Shown piece by piece: positions 32,350 through 42,890 of a stretch of DNA of 64,000 nt. Under the pieces are notes generated by a model. That model saw only the letters and a list, made by a program, of their open reading frames with translations, did not search any database and had not been told where the DNA came from. Origin of the DNA: Halalkalibacter sp. APA_J-10(15) (GTDB lineage: Bacteria; Bacillota; Bacilli; Bacillales; Bacillaceae_D); contig NZ_JALKEV010000001.1 in NCBI RefSeq assembly GCF_023017105.1, forward strand, positions 124,001-188,000, given 5' to 3'. The stretch's first letter is position 1. Each line of letters opens with the position of its first letter. A program made the position numbers and the translations under genes.

Positions 32350-34296
32350 TTAAAGCGCGGCTCTAATCACTTTTTTGTAATGCAGTACGGACAGAATGCC
32401 GAATAATGAATAGAGAATCGTATACAGAGTCATCACTAGCAGCATGGGTGTCCAAAGCTCCGTACCGAAAATGAACCAACCTGATTGAACAGCAAAGTAA
32501 CTATGACTAAGTCCAACAGTTAAAGGAATACCAAAGTTAAGAAGCTGTTTCCGTTGAATACCCCGTAATAAATTTGACTCTGTAAAGCCAAGCTTACGCA
32601 AAATCGTATAGGTTCCCTTCTCGCCTTCACATTCATCGACTTGTTTAAAATAGAGGATACAGCCTGACGTCACAAGGAAGGTAAGGCCGAGAAAACCGAC
32701 CATAAACATGATAAGTCCCATGTTTTGCTTTTGTGTAGAAGCTGTATCTGTTTTTGACAGTGAACCGGAACTTTCGCTTAACTCAAGCTTGTGAAACCAT
32801 TCATTTGCCGATTCTAAATCACGATTATTATTTATAAGGAAACCAACGAACTCGCTATAGTCCAGCTGAATGTCTTCATCATGATTCATTTCAATGTCCG
32901 AGAACCGAGCTTCATCGACGATAGCGATCGGGAGTCCACCATTCGTAAACGGAAGAGAAAGATGGTGACCATCATCAAGTCCTAAGTAAGTCAAAGGTTG
33001 CTCTTCACCGTTAAGCTGCAGGGAAATGCTACCTGAATCTTTTAAGCTTAAGAAGCTTTGCAGAATACTACTATAGCCAGAGAAGATCACTTCGTCAGGT
33101 TCAAGATCATAACCATGTAAGCTCGTATCACTAATGACAGAAAGTCGCATCGTATTCGGATCGAAATTTAACCCTTCTAAGTTCGCATCAAGAATGTCTT
33201 CAATATTAAAATCAGCTTGATACGTTTTCCGATCTATTCGCTCATAACTGACGTCGTTTTCTTCTAAAGCCTCTTGAAAGCTTAAAGCGGCCTCTTGATC
33301 GGTAAAGGAAAAGTCAGCAGCAACATATTGCTCCGCCGTTTTCTCAGCTGAGTAATAGGAAATATAACTCAAGGATAGTAAGCCGATAGCGAGTGCGGAT
33401 ACAGTCGTGATAATTGTCAACAACAATGCATTTGATTTCATTCGAAACATGATGGATGATAAGGAAAGGACATGGTGAATCGATAAATAGCCATTTTTTC
33501 GTTTGCGAATGCATTGAAAAATGAAGCTAACGGACCCTTTGTAAAACAAATAGGTCCCGATGATGACGGATGCTAAAATAAACAGCATTGTCACTACTAA
33601 TTCGATCATGTCCGTTAAGCTACCATCAAATAAGATAGACGAAACGTAATAACCAGCTATAATCAGTCCAATCCCTAAAACGCCAATGATGATTTCAATG
33701 ATCGAGTATTTTTTTATTTTATGCTCAGAAGTAGAGCGTACTTGGAACAAAGCTAAAATGCTTTGTTTTTTAATAAAAAGGTTATTCATCACCATTAATA
33801 ATAGAAAAATACAACTAAATACGATGATCGTCTGGATGAAGGCTTCAGGTGAAAATGTTAAGCTAGCGATATCATCGACGCCCGTTACTTGGAAAAGAAT
33901 CATGGCGATTAATTTGGAAGAAGCAAAGCCAAGAAATGCCCCGATCAATAGCGATCCGATATAAAGAACAGCATTTTCGAATGTAATAATTCGGAAAACC
34001 TCGCCCTTATTCATTCCGATTAAGCGGTAAAGGGCTATTTCAGAGCTACGCCGTTTTAAGAAAATCGTGTTAGCATAAACGAGAAAGACAAGGACAATTG
34101 CAACTAACAGAACGGACGCGGCTTGAATCGCAGCCCCACCTCGAATCGATCCTTTAGCGGGATCCATAGCCGGGTCATATTGTAACGTAACAAAGGAAAA
34201 GTAAAGGGCCACACTAAAAACAAGAGCAAAAATATATAGGAAGTAATGACCAAGATTTTTTTTAATATTTTGAGTGATCAGATGATTAATGCTCAT
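32350..34296 (-). CDS. BceB-type FtsX-family ABC permease
   Basis: 648 residues from ATG 34296; GGTGG lies upstream and a few in-frame residues before it are ignored. Ten-helix layout of BceB permeases: FtsX helices with '[23 protein letters not shown]', and a large extracellular domain of about 200 residues (about 310-525) between helices 7 and 8 that recognises the antibiotic-target complex, then '[15 protein letters not shown]' and C-terminal helices. It overlaps the ATPase gene by 11 bases. Together they free lipid II-cycle targets from peptide antibiotics and signal to the kinase. The drug cannot be read from sequence. Confidence 0.9.
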   Translation of the reverse strand: MSINHLITQNIKKNLGHYFLYIFALVFSVALYFSFVTLQYDPAMDPAKGSIRGGAAIQAASVLLVAIVLVFLVYANTIFLKRRSSEIALYRLIGMNKGEVFRIITFENAVLYIGSLLIGAFLGFASSKLIAMILFQVTGVDDIASLTFSPEAFIQTIIVFSCIFLLLMVMNNLFIKKQSILALFQVRSTSEHKIKKYSIIEIIIGVLGIGLIIAGYYVSSILFDGSLTDMIELVVTMLFILASVIIGTYLFYKGSVSFIFQCIRKRKNGYLSIHHVLSLSSIMFRMKSNALLLTIITTVSALAIGLLSLSYISYYSAEKTAEQYVAADFSFTDQEAALSFQEALEENDVSYERIDRKTYQADFNIEDILDANLEGLNFDPNTMRLSVISDTSLHGYDLEPDEVIFSGYSSILQSFLSLKDSGSISLQLNGEEQPLTYLGLDDGHHLSLPFTNGGLPIAIVDEARFSDIEMNHDEDIQLDYSEFVGFLINNNRDLESANEWFHKLELSESSGSLSKTDTASTQKQNMGLIMFMVGFLGLTFLVTSGCILYFKQVDECEGEKGTYTILRKLGFTESNLLRGIQRKQLLNFGIPLTVGLSHSYFAVQSGWFIFGTELWTPMLLVMTLYTILYSLFGILSVLHYKKVIRAAL

Positions 34297-35047
34297 TGTG
34301 CACACCACCTAAAACACCTTGTGTTTTCATAATATCTTGGAAGAATTGCTGTCGAGTCTCCTCTCCCTTTGTTAATTGCGTATAGATTTGGCCGTCCTTA
34401 ATGAAAATCACACGACTACTATAGCTTGCGGCGACGGGATCATGTGTAACCATCATAATTGTAGCATGACGCTTTTCGTTAAGCTGGCGTAGCTTGTTTA
34501 ACAAATCAGAAGCAGATTTCGAATCTAATGCTCCTGTCGGCTCGTCAGCAAAAATAATACTTGGCTGATGAATAAAGGCTCTAGCCGCTGAGGATCGTTG
34601 CTTTTGACCACCGGAAATTTGGCTTGGGTATTTGTTTTTGCATTCAAAAATGCCTAAATCATTTGCGATTTCTTTAAAGCGTTGCTGTGCCGTTCGTTTA
34701 GGCATTTTTGTAATCGAAAGCGGTAGCATAATATTTTCTTGTACGGTTAACGTATCGAGTAAGTTGTACTCTTGAAAAATAAAACCTAAATGCTGTTTGC
34801 GAAATTCGGCAAGCTTCTTTTCCTTCAATCCGACCATTTCTTGTCCATTTATCATAATGGAGCCATTACTAGCTGTATCAATGGAGGATAATACATTTAA
34901 TAAGGTCGTTTTTCCAGAACCAGATGCCCCCATAATGCTAACGAATTCGCCTTTTTCAACATGTACGTCAATTCCTTTCAGTACTTCTTGTCGATTGAAT
35001 TTATTTCCATAGCTTTTGCGGATGTTTGTCGCGTGTAAGATTGCCAT
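34286..35047 (-). CDS. BceA-type ABC transporter ATPase
   Basis: 253 residues from ATG 35047, eight nt after GAGGAG. Walker A '[12 protein letters not shown]', signature '[15 protein letters not shown]' (Ser-Ser replaces the usual Arg-Val/Val-Ala pair), Walker B '[12 protein letters not shown]' and switch '[11 protein letters not shown]'. The LolD/BceA family works with FtsX-type permeases such as the gene that follows. Upstream lies a 12-bp-arm palindrome (35131-35156) with the spacing of BceR-type operators, so expression is probably induced by the adjacent two-component system. Confidence 0.92.
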   Translation of the reverse strand: MAILHATNIRKSYGNKFNRQEVLKGIDVHVEKGEFVSIMGASGSGKTTLLNVLSSIDTASNGSIMINGQEMVGLKEKKLAEFRKQHLGFIFQEYNLLDTLTVQENIMLPLSITKMPKRTAQQRFKEIANDLGIFECKNKYPSQISGGQKQRSSAARAFIHQPSIIFADEPTGALDSKSASDLLNKLRQLNEKRHATIMMVTHDPVAASYSSRVIFIKDGQIYTQLTKGEETRQQFFQDIMKTQGVLGGVHNEH

Positions 35048-35130
35048 ATGAATCACTCCTCTTTCTGATCTATCATCATCTTAATGTAATGGAGAGGTTT
35101 TTTCCTTTCATTCACCGAACAAATGAGCAA

Positions 35131-35156
35131 GGCATGTGACAATGTTGTCACATGCC
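35131..35156. promoter_or_regulatory. Candidate BceR-type operator before the ABC genes
   Basis: Two perfect 12-bp arms with a 2-nt centre. The inner part TGACA-N4-TGTCA fits the TNACA-N4-TGTNA pattern I recall for Bce-type regulators. There is no T run on the minus strand, so it is not a simple terminator, although it overlaps the kinase stop codon. Confidence 0.6.
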
Positions 35157-36155
35157 CATAAGATGAACGAGTTGATTCTTTTTTGGGAACAGAAGGTGGC
35201 AAGTCGTACCGGCTCCGAGCTTCGAGTGAATCGACAATTGAATATGTAATGAATCGCTCACCTTCTTTGTTAAATAAAGGCCCATTCCAGTTGCTGCATG
35301 CTCATGATGAGTTGTTGTTGATGTGAAGCCTTTGTCAAAAACCCTCGGTAAATCCTTTGCAGAAATTCCACAACCATCATCAGCGATTTCAAGCTGGCAA
35401 TGCCCGTTTTCCATATAGCTCTTAATCGAAATATCTGCGCGTTCACTATATTTAATGGCATTGGAAAGTAGTTGGCGAATCATAAAGGATAACCACTTAC
35501 TGTCACTAAGTAAAGTCGCGACTTCTAGATTTAAATCGAAGCCAATCCCTTTTTGGAAGCACCATGATTTAAGTGCTTTGATTTCTTGATGAATCAGCTC
35601 TTCTAGCTGGATTTCTTCGATATATAAGTCATTTTCAATTGAAATGAATCGTTTATGGTGCAGCTGTTGATCAAGTAGAAGGTGAATTCGTAGCCACTCA
35701 TACGAGAGTTGTCGCTTCAACGTTTGCTCTCCCACTCGATCGATAATTAAATGCATAGCCGTTAACGGTGTTTTCATTTCGTGAATCCACGATAAGAGAT
35801 GATCCTTTTCATCATCAAGCATCTTTTGGTGTTCATGAAGCTGCTGCTTATACATTCTCTCTTGCTCCTTGAGCGCATCATCGATGATAGATTCGAAAGG
35901 ACTGCTTGGTTTCTTTAGTTGTGATAAATCTAACTCATCACTCAATGTGACGATCTGCTTGAAAAAAGCTGCCTCCTTTCTGTAGCGAATGATGAGAAAG
36001 AGCAAGAAAACCATTGTGGAGAGAAAGACGATGTAAAGGCTTGATGAGAAAGGGAGTGCCGTATCAACATAGGCAATAAACAGATGAATGAGCTGTAAGC
36101 TTACAATAAGGACAACCCAGCTGCGTCGTTCTAATACATATTGAAGAAACATCAT
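35148..36155 (-). CDS. BceS-type intramembrane-sensing histidine kinase
   Basis: 335 residues. Two closely spaced helices (about 13-30 and 36-57) with almost no external loop, the mark of intramembrane-sensing kinases. Phosphoacceptor His in 'WIHEMKTPLTAMHLI', N box 'LSNAIKYSER', G boxes 'DDGCGISAKDLPRVFDKGF' and 'GMGLYLTKK'. It does not sense the drug itself; the BceAB transporter passes the signal on. Its start overlaps the regulator stop (ATGA). Confidence 0.92.
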   Translation of the reverse strand: MMFLQYVLERRSWVVLIVSLQLIHLFIAYVDTALPFSSSLYIVFLSTMVFLLFLIIRYRKEAAFFKQIVTLSDELDLSQLKKPSSPFESIIDDALKEQERMYKQQLHEHQKMLDDEKDHLLSWIHEMKTPLTAMHLIIDRVGEQTLKRQLSYEWLRIHLLLDQQLHHKRFISIENDLYIEEIQLEELIHQEIKALKSWCFQKGIGFDLNLEVATLLSDSKWLSFMIRQLLSNAIKYSERADISIKSYMENGHCQLEIADDGCGISAKDLPRVFDKGFTSTTTHHEHAATGMGLYLTKKVSDSLHIQLSIHSKLGAGTTCHLLFPKKNQLVHLMGM

Positions 36156-36838
36156 TGTATCTCATCCTTTGCGATATAGCCTTGTCCGACCTTTGTTTCA
36201 ATCGCTTCTCCTAGATCGATGGAATCAAGTCGTTTACGAAGTCTGTTTATGTTGACCGTTAACGTGTTATCACTAATAAAGCGTTCATCCTCCCAAAGAC
36301 TTGAAATTAATTGTTCGCGGGAAACGATTTTGTTTTTATGCTCAATAAGCTGTTTTAAAATAAATAACTCATTCTTTGATAGGTCAACGGTTCCATGCTC
36401 ATTCGAAATGGTGCTTCTTTCCATATCAATCGTCGCGTTGCACCAAGTCTTTAATACAGCTTGGTCTGACGTGTAATGGTAGACGCGCCGAAGAATCGCT
36501 TGGATTTTCGCGATTAGGACTTCAAAATGAAAGGGCTTTTGAATAAAATCATCGGCTCCAAGCTGCATCGACATAACCATATCTGTCGGATGATCACGTG
36601 AAGATAGGAAGATGATCGGTACATTGGAGTGCTCTCGAATCAATCGGCACCAATGAAAGCCATCGTATTTCGGAAGTTGAATGTCTATGATGACAAGGTC
36701 AGGTTTAACATTCGTGAATGTACTCATCACTTGGTCAAAATCATCCACACCATAGACATGATAAGACCATTGGTTTAAACGTTCCCTTATTTCGGTAAAC
36801 AACGATTCGTCATCTTCAATTAGTAATAGTTTGAACAT
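36152..36838 (-). CDS. BceR-type OmpR-family response regulator
   Basis: 228 residues. Receiver domain with acidic pocket 'LLIEDDESLF', phosphoacceptor Asp in 'DLVIIDIQLPKYDG', Thr/Ser 'IIFLSSR' and Lys in 'FIQKPF'; then an OmpR winged helix ('LFILKQLIEHKNKIVSREQLISSLWED'). First gene of the four-gene unit regulator, kinase, ATPase, permease. Probably binds the palindrome at 35131-35156 in front of the transporter genes. Confidence 0.93.
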   Translation of the reverse strand: MFKLLLIEDDESLFTEIRERLNQWSYHVYGVDDFDQVMSTFTNVKPDLVIIDIQLPKYDGFHWCRLIREHSNVPIIFLSSRDHPTDMVMSMQLGADDFIQKPFHFEVLIAKIQAILRRVYHYTSDQAVLKTWCNATIDMERSTISNEHGTVDLSKNELFILKQLIEHKNKIVSREQLISSLWEDERFISDNTLTVNINRLRKRLDSIDLGEAIETKVGQGYIAKDEIQ

Positions 36839-37316
36839 ACAGCATTCCTCATTCGTCGTTAGGTTTGCCCCTTATTTTAATGAAAAAAAGTGCCATTGGC
36901 TATAAATTTGAGCATATTCAATGGCATGATTTTTTTAAAGGTTGTTCAAAAAGGGCGGTTTATCCGTTTGAATGACCTCAAAGTAAATTGTAAGGGGCTA
37001 TGTTCCCCAGGAAATTCCCATCCTCGTTTTTTATTCTTGACCATTAGTCATTCGTTTTTTCACCGTTTAAATAGACCTTTATTGAATCTACCAATAATTT
37101 ATAAAGCCTCCTAAATGAATTAAACTCAGTTTATTTCATTTCATACGCTAGACTCAACGGTGTAAAAATTGGATTCAAATATGATTTCTAACGATATCGG
37201 TTGAGCTGTCAGTTTATTAGTTAGCTAATTAAATATTTTTACAATAAATATCAATTGAACAATTTTTGCGAATTTGATAAGATAATTAAGTGGTAATTTA
37301 GTTAGGGGGGTAACGA
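36839..37316. other. Intergenic region with a marR promoter; otherwise nothing recognised
   Basis: 478 bp between divergent units. At its right end a sigma-A-type promoter, TTGAAC (37255-37260), 17 nt, TAAGAT (37278-37283), serves marR. ATTAG-TTAG-CTAAT at 37216-37229 is a small palindrome that could be a MarR operator. No gene, repeat or RNA is visible in 36840-37210; open frames there have no ribosome site and unusual composition. Confidence 0.5.
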
Positions 37317-37781
37317 ATGGAGAAGCGTGATATTGAAAGGCATGTTGGATACCATATTGGAATCGCTGCCCATTTTATTCAAAATCGTTACAATGAGAAA
37401 TTGGCTGAAGTTGATTTAACGGTCGCGCAAGCAAGGGCTCTTTATTTGCTTGTCGAGCATGGCCCTCAAATTCAGGTAGAACTACAAAATCGCCTGTATA
37501 TAAAAGGTTCGACGATGAATGGTTTAATTGAAACGATGGAGAAGAAGGGGTTTATTGAAAGGCGTGCTAGCTCAAGCGATAAACGCTCGAAGGTGATTCA
37601 CTTAACAGATAAAGGGTATGAGATTGATCAAATCTTTTGGAAGAAGCTTACGTTACTTGAAGATGAGCTGCTAGAGGGCTTTATGGAAGAGGAGAAGGCG
37701 CTTCTCATTGTTTGGTTAAAACGGTTAAAAGAGAACCTATGTGTGAAAGAAAGCAAGGCAACGGGAGAGGGTGGAGAGTAA
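37317..37781 (+). CDS. MarR-family transcriptional regulator
   Basis: 154 residues. Winged helix 'DLTVAQARALYLLVEHGPQIQVELQNRLYIKGSTMNGLIETMEKKGFIERRASSSDKRSKVIHLTDKG' with the DxRxK wing characteristic of MarR proteins. ATG 37317 lies after GGGGGG. Its stop overlaps the MATE transporter start by one base (TAATG), a common pair in which the regulator responds to the drug that the pump exports. The ligand is unknown. Confidence 0.92.
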   Translation: MEKRDIERHVGYHIGIAAHFIQNRYNEKLAEVDLTVAQARALYLLVEHGPQIQVELQNRLYIKGSTMNGLIETMEKKGFIERRASSSDKRSKVIHLTDKGYEIDQIFWKKLTLLEDELLEGFMEEEKALLIVWLKRLKENLCVKESKATGEGGE

Positions 37782-39193
37782 TGGATCAAAAAATGCAAAG
37801 TGAGCGGCTGGGTACAGAGAGTATTCCAACCTTACTTAAAAATTTATCGATCCCAGCGATTATTGGGATGTTTGTGATGGCTTTCTACAATGTCGTTGAT
37901 ACGATCTTTATTTCATATGGAGTTGGGATTGATGCCGTTGCCGGTGTAACGATTGCGTTCCCGCTTATGATGATTATAATGGCTGTTGCTGGGGCTCTAG
38001 GAATTGGTGGAGCGTCGGTCATTTCAAGGCGGCTTGGAGAACGACGTGAAGGTGAAGCCAATCAAGTGTTTGGAACGGTCATTAGCGTCGTTTTAATTGT
38101 GAGTGTCATTGGAGCGATCGGAGCGTTTACGTTTCTAGAGCCTCTATTGCTATTATTTGGAGCTACTCCTGACATTTTGCCTTATGCGATCGATTATATG
38201 TTCCCGATTTTGATTGGAACGATCTTCTTTTCCTTCTCGTTTGCGACAAATAATATCGTTCGTTCAGAAGGAAATGCCCAATTTGCCATGATGACGATGA
38301 TAATTCCTGCTGTGTTAAATATTATTTTAGATCCGATCTTCATTTTCGGTTTGAACATGGGTGTAGCTGGAGCAGCATGGGCGACGGTCATCTCGCAAGC
38401 GACGGTTTCGGTCGTTTTATTACATTATTATTTGACAGGTAAGAGCTCTCTATCCATAACATGGAGAGATCTCATTGTTCGTTGGAACATATTAAAGGAA
38501 GTAACAGCTGTTGGGATGCCGGCCTTTGTCCAGCAAGCGTCAGGAAGTATTATGATGATTGCGATTAATACGATGCTTGTGCAGCATGGAGGCGACCTGT
38601 ACCTCGGTATATTCGGATTGATTCAACGAATTATTATGTTTACGGTCATGCCGCTTATTGGGGTTATGCAAGGGATGATGCCGATCGTTGGCTATAATTT
38701 TGGAGCGAGGAAATTCGAACGGATGAGGGAGACGATTTGGCTTACATTAAAGGTCGTCACGATTGCGTCTGTTGTCATTAGTGCCCTCCTTCTGCTCGTA
38801 CCAACATGGTTCTTACGTATCTTTACGAATGATCCAGTTGTTCTAGAAGAAGGTGCGTATGCGATGCGTATTATGTTTATTGTCTTTTCGGTTGTTGGAA
38901 TCCAAGTCGTGAGTGGTGGATTGTATCAAGCTCTTGGAAAGGCAAAGCCAGCGATGATTTTGTCCTTATCACGGCAAATTATTTTCCTTATACCGCTTGT
39001 CATTATCTTGCCGCAGTTTTTCGGTTTGACGGGTGTATGGTTGGCGTTTCCTGTTTCTGATTTTCTATCAACGATTCTTGCAGTCTACTTGCTTTACCGT
39101 GATCGTGATACGATTCTAGTAAAAGGGAAAGATGAAGATCATGATCAAGGTGAGGAAGAGCCCCAAATAGCTGTGACTTCTGGTGGTGTTTAA
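37781..39193 (+). CDS. MATE-family multidrug efflux transporter
   Basis: 470 residues from ATG 37781 (GGAGAG upstream); longer starts lie inside marR. Twelve helices in two MatE halves, with 'TLLKNLSIPAIIGMFVMAFYNVVDTIFIS' and the repeat 'GMPAFVQQASGSIMMIAINTML' in the second half. Closest in style to the MepA branch. Uses Na+ or H+ to export cationic drugs. Translationally coupled to marR. The C-terminal tail is acidic (DEDHDQGEEEP). Confidence 0.92.
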   Translation: MDQKMQSERLGTESIPTLLKNLSIPAIIGMFVMAFYNVVDTIFISYGVGIDAVAGVTIAFPLMMIIMAVAGALGIGGASVISRRLGERREGEANQVFGTVISVVLIVSVIGAIGAFTFLEPLLLLFGATPDILPYAIDYMFPILIGTIFFSFSFATNNIVRSEGNAQFAMMTMIIPAVLNIILDPIFIFGLNMGVAGAAWATVISQATVSVVLLHYYLTGKSSLSITWRDLIVRWNILKEVTAVGMPAFVQQASGSIMMIAINTMLVQHGGDLYLGIFGLIQRIIMFTVMPLIGVMQGMMPIVGYNFGARKFERMRETIWLTLKVVTIASVVISALLLLVPTWFLRIFTNDPVVLEEGAYAMRIMFIVFSVVGIQVVSGGLYQALGKAKPAMILSLSRQIIFLIPLVIILPQFFGLTGVWLAFPVSDFLSTILAVYLLYRDRDTILVKGKDEDHDQGEEEPQIAVTSGGV

Positions 39194-39201
39194 TATAAGG
39201 T

Positions 39202-39233
39202 TGTGCTCAAAGGGTTTGATCCCTATGAGCACA
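39202..39233 (+). terminator. Terminator-like hairpin after the MATE gene
   Basis: GTGCTCAAAGGG/CCCTATGAGCAC arms. A second small hairpin (AAAAGACGC-TGTC-GCGTTTTCTT at 39242-39264) follows and has the T-rich tail. The same small hairpin type ends the family A repeats elsewhere. Confidence 0.7.
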
Positions 39234-39281
39234 CCTATTAGAAAAGACGCTGTCGCGTTTTCTTATCGTTAAGAGAAAATC

Positions 39282-41345
39282 TTAGTATTTAAAATGCTCA
39301 ACCGTTTTGTTTAATTCCTCCGCCATATAAGCAAGCTCATTAGCGGCTGAGGCGATTTCTTCCATTGTGGCATTTTGTTCTTCAGAAGCGGAAGCGACAT
39401 TTTCGCTATAAGTAGCTGATTCCCGCGATAGTTCTGTAACGGCTTCATTGGCCTCCACTACTTCGTGAATCGTTTGATTCATAGATTGAATGGAAGTCAT
39501 AATGTTTTTTACTTGGGAGGAAACCCCAGTTACAGCCTCTGTAATATCCTTGAAGGCATTGCCAGCACTTGATACATATTCGGTCCCTTCATGAACCACT
39601 TTTCTTGTTTCGATCATCGCTTCAACAGCTGCTACGGTTTCTTGCTGTGTCTGGTTAATTAATGTAGCGATTTGCTGTGAGGAAGTAGCTGTATTTTCAG
39701 CGAGCTTACGAACCTCGCTCGCGACGACTGCGAAGCCTTTTCCTTGTTCTCCAGCTCTAGCTGCTTCTATTGATGCGTTTAACGATAGTAAATTTGTTTG
39801 TTCGGCAATTTCCGTGATAACTGTTACAATTTGACCAATTTCCTTCGTTTTATCATTAAGCATTTTGACTACCTTTTCACTTGAAATGGTTCGTTCATTA
39901 ATGATTTCAATTTGTTGTACTGCTTTTTGAACGAGCTTATCCCCATCAGATGATAAACTAGCTGTCCTCGAAGTCGATTGATCGATCTCCTCCATGTGCG
40001 TAGCAACTTGTTGAGCTTCTTTCGCCGTATTGTTGGATAACGCTGTTGTTTGTTCAGACGTCTTCATTTGCTGTTCGGCTCCAGTCGCTACGTTTTGGAT
40101 CGATTCTGTAATTTCTTCTGTTGCTTTACTAATTTGTTCTGTACTTGCCGTTAGTTCTTCAGAGGTAGAAGCGACATTTTGTGATTTATCCACTACTTGA
40201 GAGACGAGCTGCTGTAAGCTTTCAGTCATTTTATTGAAAAATTGAGCTAACTGGTGTATTTCGTTTTTCGATTTGAGCTGATGAGCTTGAATATCAATCG
40301 TTTCACGTAGATCGCCATTGGCCACTCTTTGAACGCCATTTACCATTTGGATGATTGGCTTCGTTAAGGAGCGAGCGATAGCAAATGCAATAAATGCAAT
40401 GAATGCAATGGAAACGGCGATAACGATAGAAAATAACGTTATCATTTGCGTTTGCAATTGGTTTGCTTCTTGAAGGGCTGCCTGCTCTTCGACTTCTAGT
40501 ACGAGCCCCCAATCGAGTAATGGGATATATTGATAGGAGCCTAATACGGCATTTCCGGCTGGGTCTTCGTATGCGGCTGATCCACTCTCAGTATTAGCAA
40601 TAGCTTGAGATGCGACTGTGTCAACAGGTGACTCGGAATCTTCAATTGATAGAGCGGGAGTAACGAGAACTTGCTCGGAATCAACGAGATATGCATCTGC
40701 GTACTCACCAACGTCAAGAGACTGAATGCGTTCGAAAATCGTATCTAATAATACAGCACCACGCATAACACCTACAATGGCATTTGTCTCATCATAAATA
40801 GGGGTAGCGAGAGTAATGACATGATTTCCAGTTGACCTAGACAAAAGGGGTTGAGAAAATGTATCCTCTCCTGAAATCGCTGATTGAAACCAGTCGCGAT
40901 CAGCAACATTGAAGTCGTTTACTTCTGCTTGAGAAAGGATGATTGACGATTCATTTTCATATGCAATACCACTTAATCCTATCCCTTCTGGAGATACAGC
41001 GTAAATGGTATCGTAAAAGCCATTGCTTTCGGCGATCCGATCAAGGAGATGGTCTAATTCACCAACGTTCACTTGTCCCGCGGCGTCTAAGCTAGCTAAA
41101 TAACGCATTTCATTCATACGAACATTGATCCATTCGGTAATAAATTCAGCGTTATATTCCCCGATCTCATTTAATTCAGTTAGTTCTTGTTCGATTAAAA
41201 ATTGTTGAGTCTGATTCATTTGATAAAGGGAGAGAGAGCCGATAATAAGTAATGGGATTGCTGTAATGATGATGAAGTAAGATAAAAGCTGGGTTCGTAA
41301 TTTAGTCGTTGAAATAGTAGGTATGCGACTCATCATTGATTTCAT
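39282..41345 (-). CDS. Methyl-accepting chemotaxis protein with dCache sensor
   Basis: 687 residues from ATG 41345, which has AGGAGGTC upstream. First helix (about 20-42), an extracellular double-Cache domain (about 45-300, with '[21 protein letters not shown]' and '[17 protein letters not shown]'), second helix (about 303-327), HAMP, then a long cytoplasmic coiled coil with the hairpin tip '[38 protein letters not shown]'. It senses small solutes such as amino acids or carboxylates and signals to CheA. Single gene. Confidence 0.95.
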   Translation of the reverse strand: MKSMMSRIPTISTTKLRTQLLSYFIIITAIPLLIIGSLSLYQMNQTQQFLIEQELTELNEIGEYNAEFITEWINVRMNEMRYLASLDAAGQVNVGELDHLLDRIAESNGFYDTIYAVSPEGIGLSGIAYENESSIILSQAEVNDFNVADRDWFQSAISGEDTFSQPLLSRSTGNHVITLATPIYDETNAIVGVMRGAVLLDTIFERIQSLDVGEYADAYLVDSEQVLVTPALSIEDSESPVDTVASQAIANTESGSAAYEDPAGNAVLGSYQYIPLLDWGLVLEVEEQAALQEANQLQTQMITLFSIVIAVSIAFIAFIAFAIARSLTKPIIQMVNGVQRVANGDLRETIDIQAHQLKSKNEIHQLAQFFNKMTESLQQLVSQVVDKSQNVASTSEELTASTEQISKATEEITESIQNVATGAEQQMKTSEQTTALSNNTAKEAQQVATHMEEIDQSTSRTASLSSDGDKLVQKAVQQIEIINERTISSEKVVKMLNDKTKEIGQIVTVITEIAEQTNLLSLNASIEAARAGEQGKGFAVVASEVRKLAENTATSSQQIATLINQTQQETVAAVEAMIETRKVVHEGTEYVSSAGNAFKDITEAVTGVSSQVKNIMTSIQSMNQTIHEVVEANEAVTELSRESATYSENVASASEEQNATMEEIASAANELAYMAEELNKTVEHFKY

Positions 41346-41545
41346 ACGTTTGACCTCCTTTTGTAATACGTTCACTATAATTCGACATGATTCATCTTTA
41401 TTCTACTTTATATATATCGGCTTCAGCACACGATTTTATTAGTCATTTGACAAAATTCGATTTGAGGCTAGCGTATTATTATGATAAAGATAGTTATGAA
41501 TGGGGTATATTGTGGGCTAAATGAATTCATATGGAGGTTACTACG

Positions 41546-42319
41546 ATGAACAAACAGTGGAGTGAAAGATTTGAAAAGATTCAAGAATGGGTACAAGTAG
41601 CAGGCCAAGAGCAAGTGAAAAGAATGGATGATGAGCTAAAAATTGAGCAGAAGTCAGCTAATATTGATTTAGTAACAGAGATGGATGTGTGGACAGATGA
41701 ATTTTTTCAAGAGAGAATCCGTACATTTTTCCCTAGTGATGCTATTCTTTCTGAAGAGACGGGCGTTTCTGAAGGGAGATCAGGCTATGAATGGGTGATT
41801 GATCCAATTGATGGGACAACAAATTATGCTCACCGTTTTCCGATGTTTGCGATATCGGTAGCTGTGAAATATGAAGGTGAAACGGTCATTGGGGTTGTGC
41901 ATGCCCCTAAGATAGGCGAAAGCTATTCGGCGGTTAAGGGCGAAGGGGCTTTTCTAAATGGGAGGAAGGTAACGGTATCGACACGTACACGGTTGACAGA
42001 TTCGGTAATTGCTACAGGCTTCCCGTATGATCGTGCGACGGATCCTCTTAATAATGTTGAACAGTTTAATGCGGTTATTTTACATATTGGTGGAATTCGG
42101 CGGACTGGTAGTGCTGCTTTGGATTTATGTCAAGTAGCGGCTGGACGCTTCGAAGGGTATTGGGAATATAAGATTAACCCATGGGATTTTGAAGCAGGGG
42201 TGCTTATTGTAAAGGAGGCTGGCGGCGTTATAGAGAAAAAGAAGCTGAATAAAGGATATTTCATTCTTGCTGGCAATGATTCCGTTTTGAATCAAATTCG
42301 GAAGCTTATTAATGAATGA
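41546..42319 (+). CDS. Inositol-monophosphatase-family phosphatase
   Basis: 257 residues from ATG 41546, after TGGAGG; an ATG at 41531 lies on that ribosome site. Metal-site motifs: 'SEETG', 'WVIDPIDGTTNYAHRFP' and 'WDFEAGVLIVKEAGG'. The family removes phosphate from inositol phosphate and related sugars or nucleotides with Mg2+. The substrate is not decided by sequence. Similar in length to B. subtilis YktC. Single gene. Confidence 0.93.
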   Translation: MNKQWSERFEKIQEWVQVAGQEQVKRMDDELKIEQKSANIDLVTEMDVWTDEFFQERIRTFFPSDAILSEETGVSEGRSGYEWVIDPIDGTTNYAHRFPMFAISVAVKYEGETVIGVVHAPKIGESYSAVKGEGAFLNGRKVTVSTRTRLTDSVIATGFPYDRATDPLNNVEQFNAVILHIGGIRRTGSAALDLCQVAAGRFEGYWEYKINPWDFEAGVLIVKEAGGVIEKKKLNKGYFILAGNDSVLNQIRKLINE

Positions 42320-42424
42320 TTAGAAGATTTAGAATTATAAAGGTCATAAAAGTTTAATCAATGGGGCGTAGGAGGATTCGTGAGGGTGTCTGCTCCGTAC
42401 GTTATCAGCTAGGATGAAAGAAGA

Positions 42425-42640
42425 CGTAGGTTTTTTTATACTAAACGGAACCTCATTCCGTTAAATGGGATAAACACGTTGTTTGAGCGTACGAAGTGGA
42501 ACCTCATTCCGCTAATACACAAAAAGAAGAGCAAAGCAAAGTAAAAACGGTCAAATAGCGGAACGAGGATCCGGAAGAGCCGTCAAAAAAGACTTTATGA
42601 AGGAGATAGCGGAATGAAGTTCCATCAAGCAGACTATATG
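42425..42640. repeat. Intergenic island of dispersed repeat family B
   Basis: Four copies of the GGAATGAGG-type unit: CGGAACCTCATTCCG (from 42445), GTGGAACCTCATTCCGC (from 42496), TAGCGGAACGAGGATCC (from 42555) and TAGCGGAATGAAGTTCC (from 42606). The first two are themselves near-palindromes. The rest of the gap (42320-42890) contains a degenerate family A piece at about 42361-42410 and no gene. Confidence 0.7.
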
Positions 42641-42890
42641 TGAATTCAGCGAAGGGTGCCGCTCTATACGTTACATGTTGATTTGAAAGGAGAGCCTTTT
42701 CAGTTCATCTCAAGCCCTTTTAACAACTTCACTGAGCGAGGACAATGAATAAGTACAGAGCCTTTTATCCGTGCCCTTACGTTACCACGTTTTTCTTAAC
42801 TAAAGTTGGAAGGTGGCTCTTCTTGCTACTTTTGCTGACTTTCAGTAGAATGGGGAATATATTCTTACGAAGTGAAAAGAGGGTAAAAGA

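Noticed and set aside
35131-35156. Reading the Bce palindrome as a terminator of the kinase gene
   Set aside because: No T run follows on the minus strand, and its inner spacing fits a regulator site.
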